DNA of 64,000 bases from Cryptomeria japonica (Eukaryota > Streptophyta > Pinopsida > Cupressales > Cupressaceae): the NCBI RefSeq assembly GCF_030272615.1, contig NC_081406.1, positions 191,773,891-191,837,890 on the forward strand. The letters run 5' to 3'. Shown piece after piece: positions 45,654 through 55,256 of the stretch (its first letter is position 1; every line of letters begins with the position of its first letter). The notes beneath the pieces were generated by a model. That model searched no databases, was not told the origin of the DNA, and worked only from the letters and a program-made list of their open reading frames with translations. Both the position numbers and the translations under genes were made by a program.

Positions 45654-48606
45654 ATGGAAGCTTCAAGTTCAATAGGAAAGAAGAGGGCAGCCAAGAGCCT
45701 TGAGTCTAAGGTGAAGAAAGCAAAAATTGAAGAGGTGCCTCCAGTCAGGAGGTTAAACCAAGACATGATAGACCAAATACAGGCACCCGACCCAAAATCC
45801 AAAAGGTTGAAGCAGCACCTGTCGGTGAGAGACCAATTAGAAGACAAGTACAGAGGGGTCGGAGATGTCTGGACTGAGGTAAGGGGACATGAACTGTTTA
45901 TGTTCCACTATTTGAGGAGGAGCAAGGAGATGCCACTTTGCAATCCTTGGATGAAAAATTTAGGTAAGCTAATAGTCCCCAATGTTTTTGTAAACATAAG
46001 ATTGCTAGAGGTTTTGGTGAGGAATTATAATTCAGTAAAGAGGTGCATTCAGCTCCCAAATGGGGAAGCATTTATTAGATTTTCTGCGGGTACCATAAAT
46101 GAGGTTTTCAATTTAGACCCCAATCCTGATGAGCCCTTGTCCTTTGGGGAATTGGAGGAAGAATACCTCAGAATGGACACTACATATACTGGCTGGAAAA
46201 TTGCCATTCACAAGAGGCAGGCAGGAAAATTAATAGAGGAAGACGGGCCACCATTCAGCATTGATTTGTTCAGACACTACTTGCAGTACACATATATGTC
46301 ATGTGGGCAAGTAGGAGGGGTGGAGGTGCCTGATCTAGAAAACACTGGGTCGCTGGTGTTAGCCTCTGATATACAAATGTATGAACCTAGGCCTTTTGAC
46401 TATGCAACATATCTGGTGGAGAGGTTGCACGAAGGTTTTTTAAACCTTAGGGATGATACTCATCCCAATTTCAAATTTTATTCACTATTGATGCATCTAG
46501 TGTTATTTTATGGATATGTAAAGGGTTTTTTGTCTAAGGGCCTAAAATTAAATACCAAGAACAGGGAAGGTGAGGAGCAACCCGTCCAATTGTGGGCATC
46601 TCTTTGGGATTCTCGATATATGAGGTTCAACTATATTAAGTTTGGAGAACTTATTGTGATGCCATTGTACCGAATGTATGGGATTTCATGTGAAGGGTCT
46701 ATCTCTGACGAGATCAAGAGGTTCCTAAGACCCAGGGATTATGATGAAAGACACATTGTTGATCATAATTGGGGGAACTGGTTTATGAATAAGGATTTTA
46801 CATGTTTTAGAGTATATGAATTTGAGGAGAGCCCCTACATGCTGCCAAAACTAGTACCAGTTAGAATAACTTATCTAGAGATTGTGAGGCAATTGAGTGT
46901 GTCCAATGCTAAACATTTTGTAGATATGCGTAAGCAAGCCTTCTTGCCTAGGACACTGATTTTTGGTGATTTCACCATAGTGTCAACCAAAGCTTATGAA
47001 ATAATGTATAAGAAGCTGATAGAAGAATACAATTTGTTTGAGCATTATGCCAGGAATACTATGATCCTGAAGGATACATTCTCTCTTGCAAGAAGAGGCA
47101 AAACTTGGGAGGTCATTTGCATGTCAGTATTGAGGATGAAGATATCTTCAAGAACATGGAGGATGCAAGGCCCAAGAGGTAATTGATCAACTGAATAATG
47201 AACTGGCAGAAAAGAGATAGAGACTCCAAGAAATTTAAACCAAGGAGGAGGAGGCAGAAAGTGAATTTGATGAGAATGCAATTGTCTCTAGATGCCAAGT
47301 GCTAGAGAAAGAAGAAGAGCCAGACATGTAGGGCCAAACAGAGACAACATTAGAAGTTCATGCCGACTCTCGGTTAGAGGAGCTTTTTGTTTTTGTTGTT
47401 GATGATGTTTTTATTCATTCCAAAGAATTCAAATCATTCTTGTACAATTTTAAAGGGAATAAATTGAGGGACTCTATTCCCAACATAACGTCTGATAATG
47501 AGGCTGAGTTGTTAAAGAAATTAAAAGAGGAAATTGATGCAGAGATAACCACAATCACCCCTCAAAAGGGGAGGCAACTACTTACAGAGGCTGGGGTGAT
47601 TTTATTTCCCGGATGGGACCTCAGTGCTTCTTTTATCTTTGATAGTTTATTCCATTCAGAAAACAAGGAATTCAAATTGGATATACAAGGTGTAAATGAT
47701 GTGTTTATTGGTTCAATATTTGATCAGGATGAGGAAGCTTTGTTGTTATGGGCTATGTACCCTCCCCACAAGAGACCAAAGATCATTGATGTTGACAAGG
47801 CCTTTGGCCATATGATGAAACTAAAAGTTGGTGAAATTGATCCAATTGTTTATGCTGATATCAGAGTGGATATTTGAAAACTCAATAAAGCATAGATGGT
47901 TAGAGTAGTGAGGGAGAGGAACCAGTACAAGGCGTTGTATGAAGAAATGCTAAGGAGAAGTGGGCAACATGTGCCAATGGTTCTTACTTCGGATAGCTCT
48001 CAATGGAAGAAAAAATGTGAGGAGTTACAACAAGAAAATAAAAGGATATTAAAATAGATGCAACGTGTGAGGGAAGATACTACTGTTGTATTACTAACTA
48101 AAAGATTTGAGGTTTTACAAGGCTTTCTGAAAGATTTCTAGACAGTATTTCAAAATAACATGGACAATGCAGTTTCACACAACAAAATTTCAAACAGATT
48201 GGGAACAAGGTTGCATGATAAAACAATGGCCAAAGCGGAAACATAAGATTAAAAAAATTAAGAGGTTGTTGGCTAAACACAATAATTTGATGAACAATTA
48301 TAATTTGAATATGATGAATGCAACCACATTGTTCAGCATGGTTTTCTGGAGTTAATTGATCAGAAGGGTGAGATAAAGGATAAAGATGTATGGATCTCAG
48401 AATGTCGTAGTCTTCTCAATGCCGCCCTTGATATTGCCCAAATTGGTGGAATTGAATTGAAAGAGACTGTGAAACAGATGGAAAACTTTGTCATGCTGGA
48501 AGTCATTGTCAGGGATATCATCCATGATGCAGACACATATAAGTCAGAGAAGTAGTTGGAGCATATCCAGAAGTGCGGAAAGATGCTAGGAGACCAAACC
48601 TGATGT
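45654..48606 (+). pseudogene. Long retroelement-type accessory protein, 510-codon intact N-part, unknown family
   Basis: The frame 45654-47186 is open for 510 codons, the longest in the window. It starts MEASSSIGKKRAAKSLES with a basic stretch, then a folded-looking region: DVWTEVRGHELFMFHYLRRS, IQLPNGEAFIRFSAGTINEV, FNLDPNPDEPLSFGELEEEY. The pattern of a P-G-E-x-x-I turn, then a short I-x-E-V-F helix, then an LEEEY acidic helix is one I associate with accessory proteins of large plant non-autonomous retroelements; this is recollection, not alignment. After a frame change near 47110 the coding texture continues: 47440-47877 (145 codons), then a glutamine/lysine-rich coiled-coil-like part broken by stops to about 48606. 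No polymerase, integrase or DDE motif is present. It faces opposite to the clathrin chimera. Confidence 0.6.
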
Positions 48607-48683
48607 CTAAGTTGGATCCCAGAGTCAAGTTTTTCTATGTTTTTATAATATGTTCATATTGTAAAGACATTTTTTAGGAAGTT

Positions 48684-48713
48684 AGTTTTTGTTAGTTTTT
48701 GTTAGTTTTTGTT
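48684..48713. repeat. Three tandem copies of GTTAGTTTTT
   Basis: GTTAGTTTTT is repeated three times directly, about 70 bp upstream of the purine run. It is a small simple repeat at the end of the accessory gene. Confidence 0.85.
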
Positions 48714-50639
48714 TTAATGAAAGGGTATGCCCTTTCACTTTCAAATTGAATCCATATCTATAAATGGAGGATCTTTTAGAACAAGTGGGGGAGATACCTC
48801 AAGTTTTATGATCTTATTAAGACAATTTTATACAACACTTATGTAGTTTGTTTTCTAGAAATATCAAAGTTGATGGGTGATACATATTGAAATCAACTGG
48901 TTTGATTATCTATTTTCAATATAAATTTTAAGTGTTCTTCATTTTGATTGGTATAAGCTTTTCAATTGATTGATTAGTTCCATACATGTGATAACTCTAT
49001 TTTATTGGATTGCGTCAATGTGCTATCTTATGCTATTGTGATTGAGACTAATTTCCAGTTTGAGCATTAGTTTTAAAGGTTGGTTGGCAAGTTTCAAATT
49101 ATCTCATTGGTCTTTCGGAGCAAAGTTAAAATTCAATAAGACTATCTACATTTTATATTTCAGTTACAATCCATATAGATGCTTTTGATGTGATGGTCTT
49201 GTTTTGAAAACAAGTTATTAAAACTGTCTCCATGGTTATACCTAGGATCTTTCAATTTGAAATAGTATGAAATCAGTAAGGGATGAAGGCACTGGTCTGT
49301 TGTTGATCTGATATAATTAAATCAGGTATTTTCAAAAGAAATCTTCATCAAGGAATCATACTTTTAATTTATACAGGCACAAATTCATAAACATTTATAA
49401 GTAAGCATTTCATAATTTTCAGCAAGCAATAAATATAACCAGACAGAATTCAAGAATCATTTGCCTCCTCGAAGGGTCATTGGTTTTTTGAAAATTTGCT
49501 ATAGAAAAGCCTTTAACTGATAGATTTAGGTTTCAGGTATAGGTTCACCCGCCTTGGTTTAGCGAATCCTGAAGTGCAGGGGACTTTGATCTGGCGATCA
49601 TTCTCGTTCATTGGCCAGAACTTATTTGAAACTACCAAGAGAAGTGGCAAAACTCTTTGGTTTCCAATATGTGGTTTTGGGAACCAATACAATAGACTTC
49701 CTCCATCTTCATACTTTCTTATAAATGAAAGCAACAACACGACAAAATTCAAGAAGTTCATGTTTCTCAACCTAATTGAAATTCAAGATCATTAGAAAAC
49801 TATTCAAATGCTAAATTGCATCCCACTTTCACTTAAATGAAAGAACCAATAGAGAAGTTCCTCTCACCCTCTGAGCAAGCCCTATCTGATCAAATTTATC
49901 GTGCATATCTATAGATTCTTGAAGCCTATCATAATATTCCTCTTCTACATAAATTTCATTCAAAGCCTCATTAACAACAAGTACATTATTGCTCTATACT
50001 GCAATCATGTTCGAATTCACAAGATGGAGATGTCCAACGTGGATAACAAATACAACAGAACAAAAGATACTCATTAGATTTTTCCAAACCAAATCGCTGC
50101 TAAAGAGAACATATAGAAAAACTTAACACCTAAGTGAAAGACATCTCGGTAATCCTAAAAACACTAACATAATAAAGGAGTTGAGAGCCATACCTTATGC
50201 ATGATGTCAACCACTTGTGTGTGGTCTACCATAAGGGCAAGGACATTCAAGAGGTCATTAATAAGATGTGGGTGTTCTTGTAAATAAAAGTGGACAACTT
50301 TGTAGTACAATTCAACATTGGCCACTTTAACTACAACATCTTTGAATTGCATATGATCCCATGCCTCTGGAGAATGGTTCATGATAGTAGTGGCAACATT
50401 ATCATATTCATTATCTTGAATATATAAATATGTAAGTTCTTTCCAGTGTTTTTGCTCATCACAAACATGGATAACCCTGGGTATATTGATTCATGTCAAA
50501 AATAATTTAATATGTTCTATAAGCTTGTAAAGGCGATATCTAGCATATAGGATGCCCAGCTGTGTAAAGATGGCCATATGTGCACGCTCCAACCCCAAAC
50601 CACTTTCCATCAAAGATATGGAAGATAATTCTTGGTATG

Positions 50640-51447
50640 AGCGAGGTAGAATATTTGATGGTGGTAACAAAATCTCACCTATCAATCTACAGAATATTAA
50701 TTTGTTAATATAAAGAATATTAATGGTACATGATTTACCCTTTATTAACTATAATGACATATACGATATACCTTAACATACGTGAGATTTTTATGTTGGA
50801 TAAACCATTCATAACCTTGAAGTTCACCAACAACAATACAATAGAGAGAAGGGTTGTTTGGGAGCCTTCATAAAGTGGCTCATATGCCTTCTCAAGTACA
50901 GGTAAATCATGAACAACATCAAAGTCATCTTGATCATCATGATCGGCTGCGCCAGTACTAAATATCTCATGGATCAATGTATTTGTACCATCATCTTCAA
51001 TTGTGTTTTCTAGCGCATAATCGTCATCTTTTATGAGATCATTATCTTCAACTTTGATATTCACACCTCCATGTTCCTCCACTTCGAAAAACATATTCTT
51101 CAGGTTGTGTTGGTCCATATCATGTGCCCTGGGGAGCTCGACCTATATAAAAATGATCAACATAAATAAAACACAATCATGATCTCATCATGAAGTGATT
51201 TCTTATGTATATAAATTATTAAAATGATATAATGGACAACTTACCAATGGATGATAATCATGTCCCCTTCAATGTGACCATGTTGCCTACAATGTTTCTT
51301 AGATGTTTTGATTAGAAGTCTTCTAGTCTTTAAGCCCTTACAAATTTTGCAAGGATAATAACATTTTCCATCACCTTTTCTTTTCAAGTTAGACCACAAT
51401 CTAGAAATTGTCTACTTATTTTGTTCTTCATTGATATTTTCTGACAT
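50640..51447 (-). pseudogene. TNP2 transposase, N-terminal region only
   Basis: The transposase-associated Cys/His module comes first, then the region that in family knowledge precedes the catalytic DDE domain. The frame enters a third exon ([20 protein letters not shown]), which fits the LPxxNxLPxSYxE block of TNP2 proteins, and then becomes clathrin. No catalytic DDE segment is anywhere in the element, so it could not mobilise itself. A TAG near 51414 already breaks the first exon. Confidence 0.82.
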
Positions 51448-53329
51448 GGTCTTTTGCCACATGCAAAAAAATCGGGCTATCGAAACTTCGGTGCATAACC
51501 TTCACAAACTACGCAAAACGATATCGCAAGTACGAAAGTCTTCTTAGAACTAGTTATATAGAAGTTTAAATGTTACTTAAACTTAGACTCTCTTCAATTA
51601 TGAAGAATATTTTATTTAGATAGTTTTCTTGGCTAAAAAAGAAGCTTGATTTTGGCAAGTTGGTGAAAAATATTTGAGTTTTAAAAAAAGAGAAACCTTT
51701 TTATTGTGTCATCTAATAGAATCAACTTAGGAATGATGAATTTAAGAAGAAGTCGATCAAGTCATTCATAATGTATTAAGGTTTTAATTTGAGAATTTTA
51801 AGGTTTTATCATTCATAATATGGTTTTGAGTCAATGGCATTTAGGCTCATTCCATATTTAGCCTGCTAGGGCATAAGATTTATTATAATTTATACAGCCA
51901 ATCAACATGAAACCAACTTCATATTAAAGAGAATTGAATTGACTATTAGAATCCAAAATATGAAGAAACTTAAGTAGTTACATTAAGAGTTATAATCAAT
52001 TCTTTTGATGCAACCCTGTCAACAAGGGTTTTCTGACAGTTTTGACAAAAACCATTAGAACTTTCTTTATAATACATGGCTGACCTTCAAACCTATCTTG
52101 AATTAAAGATAACTCTTAATTCTACAAACTCAAATAGGTTATTATGGGAAGAAGAGAATGGACTATTGAGACAGAGAGACAAAAGTCCAACTATTCATTA
52201 AAAATCCACAAAAGGAGGAAATAAAAATAGATAAAGAGAAGAAAAACCCAATATACTTAGCAGAGCTTCCACATGGGACTGACAATTGGAACTGGATATT
52301 ACACAATTATAATAAGTCCAGTAGTCAACAAAAAGTCTGCAACTCCACAAAAAGTGAGAAAAATGACCAAAACCTTCTTGGACAGAGAATTTTTTTGGGC
52401 TTTTGCAACTTTCAACATATGATAATAGTAGGTGGAATGAAGAGGAACGACACCTAGACAAATTTGATCGAGGGAGATCCATTTAAATATTTCTCAAATT
52501 TGTTATATATGATGGGCAAAATAAGGTTATATGCACAAGGGGGCATTCAAGCAAAAATTCCAACTGTTAGATTGAATCCCAACACACTCTACAACTAGTG
52601 CCAAATTGAACTATGGAAGATTCAAATTCTTATCACCTTATTTGATTTTAAAATATTTTTCTGTGGATTTGACAAAACTTGGAAGTTGAAGTCTATTTTG
52701 TAACACCACTTAGATAAATGTGTGGACATCACTACTTCTTATGTCTCGATTCTAGTATAGTAAATAGGGTTTACTTATTTTTTAAATTTTTATACAATAC
52801 TTTTAGCCTTTATCTAACATAATCAATAATTGGAAGACTTTTCAATAACTAGGAACTGCGGCATTAGGAAAGTAAAGAAAAATAGATAAATGAGAACATA
52901 TCTATAGGATGACAAGCTCAAATTAATGAGACACACACTCTAAAATGAACTTGTCTGCAACCAAATTTACATGATTCAAACACACAACCTGCAAGTCCAT
53001 AGGAATTTACAAGCATGTGAAAATCTACAGGAATTCTGCCATCTCCAATAGTTCGATACCCTCCAAACTAGCTACTCAATACTTCGATATCACCTGCTAG
53101 ACAACCCAATTTTAAACCAAACCAGGAAAATATAACAAGATGGTTGATATAAATCCGTTGTTGTTAATTAGGAAGTTGAGAGCTAAAGGGAGAAGGACAC
53201 GTCGAACCCGATTTGTAGAGAGGCAAAGAAACAAAGGAATTGGCAGAGGCAAAGGAATTGTTAATTCAATCTGTCGCATGTGGTTTTCAAATGAACACAC
53301 ACTTTTATTTTATTTTTAATAATGCATGT
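51448..53329. other. CACTA 5' region, no further gene identified
   Basis: AT-rich sequence between the TNP2 start and the right terminus. Minus frames (for example 52482-52198, 53300-53112) are under 100 codons and carry no motif. It presumably held the promoter and first non-coding exon of the transposase. Confidence 0.5.
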
Positions 53330-53481
53330 GGTCTTCGGATTTCCGACTAACACGAGTTTCGTTGAAAAACGTCATCAACATTTTGACATTATCGGGCAGT
53401 TTTTTTTTTAAATCAAATTTGATCACAAAATGCCTTGTCCATCAGAAACTTTGTCAGAATTTGAGGCCAAATGTATTAGTG

Positions 53482-53959
53482 GCCGGAGGAAAAACCTAAA
53501 GCGAGATTCAAGATGAAAGACCAGTGAGTTAATGGACCTTTGAAAGCAGTGAGGAAGAAATGAAAAAAAAAACACAGCACAACTTGTAGAGATAGATATT
53601 GAGCTTCACTATGAAGAGATACTAAAATCTATAGAAAGATACACGGTTTGTAGGGAGAGTGAATGCCTAAGGAAAAAAGGGGGAAGGATGGTTTGCAAGT
53701 AACTATTTAATTAGTCAAAAAAAATTCACATGTTTAAATATATAAAAATTATGTCGATTGATGAAATATATGAGTTCATATTCATTGTAAGTATAAAGCC
53801 CCTTGGTCGTTGAATCTAAATTGATCCAAATTGTATGAAGACATAGAGACATGAGACAAAAAAATTGAACTAGCAATAAATGATGAGGGAGTGAATTCAC
53901 ATAATCACCACATATTGCAATTATGGAGAGAAAATATAGATTGACAACTTGTTCTTTCC
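53482..53959. other. Flank between CACTA and Helitron helicase
   Basis: About 480 bp, starting with the GCC target duplication. AT-rich and without a convincing frame; the helicase reading frame emerges near 53960. Confidence 0.5.
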
Positions 53960-55256
53960 AAGCATGCTCTAATCAAATATATTGCAAAGTATGCCGCAAA
54001 AGTAGAAAACATCTCAGAAACATATAGTCAGATATTGATGTGTCTTTCAAACATGGAAAACCCTGATGATTTAACTGTACAAGAATATAGAAGGCTTCTA
54101 ATTGAGATAATCATAGAAAGAGACATTGGAGCTCAAGAAACATGTCACATGTTGTTAGAACTTCCATTAGTAGAAAGAAGTTGAAGATTTATTAATCTAA
54201 ATGTTTCACATGAGGTGTTTAAGCCTATAACTATACATATTGAAGAGAACGATGAAGAACAAACAATATCTCTCATTGATGGATATAAAATAAGGCCTCC
54301 TTCTATGAAACATGTCTCACTGATTGATGCAGCAAGACCATGGATTTATAATCCTAAACGAAAAAGAGATAACAAATGGGAGCCAAGGCAAAGTGCATCT
54401 ATCATCAGAGGTATCCCTAGGTTTGTATCCATTCCTCCACATGACTTAGATAAATGGATTGACTTATGTTTTTCAAAGTTATTGTTGTACAAACCATTTC
54501 ATGACATAGAAAGAGATATTGGTCATGATCATGACTCTATAATAGAGAAGTGGAAGTCATTCAACTATATTGCTTGGCATGTGGAACAACAATGTCTGAA
54601 GAAAATGTTGAAAATACTAATGATTCTAAAATTGAAGACAATGAACCTATTCAAAGAAATACCATAGAGAATGAATGGGAAATTTTATCTACAATCCATC
54701 AAGGTCAAAATATACAAGTTTCTGAAAGATGTGTTGTTTTGATAGACATACAAATTGGTCTCATGAATATCTCATATATGATTATATATTGCAACGCATC
54801 AACTACATAACCCTTAGTAGTAAACAAAGAAAGATAGTCACATAATTATATCCCATTACCATAGAAATCAAAATGGAGAGCCATTATTCATGATAATACA
54901 AGGAACAATAGGAACAAGAAAGTCATATCTGATTGGTGTCATTAATCAAGCCCTTGAAAACAAGGCAATGTCGGGTCGTTATCCCCTTCTATTACTTGCA
55001 CCAAAATGAGTTGCAACATTCAATATAGGAGCCTCTACAGTTCATTCAAAATTGATAATCCCAATACGAGACTTTTCTTAGCTAAAAGGAACAAGACTTA
55101 CAAGCTTTCAAGAAGATATGACACATGTCAAATACATTTTGATTGATGAAATGAGCTTCATTGGCCAAAACATGTTGGAAAACATAGATTCTCAGCTCTG
55201 ACAAGCATTCCCACAAAATGCACACATAATATTTGTAGGTAGATCTTTCATTATGA
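53960..55256 (+). pseudogene. Helitron RepHel helicase, N-terminal and motif I-II part
   Basis: The plus-frame text is typical of the Helitron helicase region: ALIKYIAKYAAKVE, IIERDIGAQETCHMLLELPL, then (54215-54667) a 150-codon open piece with DGYKIRP, PRFVSIPPHD and FNYIAWHVEQ. PIF1-type motifs follow near 54890-55250: motif I as IQGTIGTRKSYLIG, Ia as VATFNIGASTVHS, and II as YILIDEMSFIG. Motif I has Arg in place of the last conserved Gly (GxxGxGKS). Several stops (54182, and near 55006, 55079, 55199) and a frameshift near 54590 show decay. The Rep nuclease domain is not seen upstream. The frame is cut just after AHIIFVGRSFIM. Confidence 0.88.

Larger units (their letters stand above)
44288..49690. 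mobile_element. Foreign insertion occupying a clathrin intron, class uncertain
   Basis: The clathrin exons that end at 49691 (GT donor) and begin at 44287 are adjacent in the protein, but 5.4 kb separate them, compared with 73-152 bp for most other introns here. The extra DNA holds a motif field (44700-45425), a 510-codon plus-strand frame with a decayed continuation (45654-48606), and a purine run AAGTGGGGGAGATA at about 48782-48795. That order of leader, long frame and purine tract suggests a large non-autonomous LTR element, but I found no convincing LTR pair, so the exact ends are unknown. Confidence 0.6.
43468..51447 (-). pseudogene. Chimeric TNP2 transposase / clathrin heavy chain gene, broken
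   Basis: Exons in sense order: 51447-51245 and 51142-50772 (TNP2); 50686-50194 (TNP2 joined to clathrin); 50040-49868; 49771-49691; 44287-44183; 44063-43939; 43828-43718; 43620-43468. The TNP2 part has the Cys/His region (CYYPCKICKG, HCRQHGHIEGD), an acidic linker, then LPVLEKAYEPLYEGSQTT and NFKVMNGLSNIKISRML. The clathrin part has [88 protein letters not shown] and the Gly/Met/Pro-rich tail ending MPSMGGY, then TGA. These are the last repeats and C-terminus of plant clathrin heavy chain, the coated-vesicle scaffold. Introns are kept, so capture was at DNA level. Stops at 50491, 49994, 49709 and 43718 and a frameshift in the sixth clathrin segment (43939-44063) make it non-functional. Confidence 0.9.
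42810..53481 (-). mobile_element. CACTA (En/Spm) DNA transposon, 10.7 kb, carrying captured clathrin exons
   Basis: The left end reads CACTAGTACATTTGGGGCTC. The right end, reverse-complemented, reads CACTAATACATTTGGCCTCA. Both start CACTA and share about 20 bp. The flanking trinucleotides are GCC on both sides (42807-42809 and 53482-53484), the 3-bp duplication expected for CACTA. Inside the left end are many short GTCGGA/TCCGAC motifs, the usual transposase-binding subterminal repeats. The transposase frame (TNP2) is at the right and on the minus strand, so the element sense is minus. Only the TNP2 N-terminal region remains, followed by clathrin heavy chain exons in the same sense. A second piece of foreign DNA sits inside one clathrin intron. 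Confidence 0.94.

Noticed and set aside
45654-47186. 510-codon frame as the CACTA transposase
   Set aside because: It is on the opposite strand to the TNP2 part, has no TNP2 or DDE motif, and lies in DNA that interrupts a clathrin intron, so it arrived separately.
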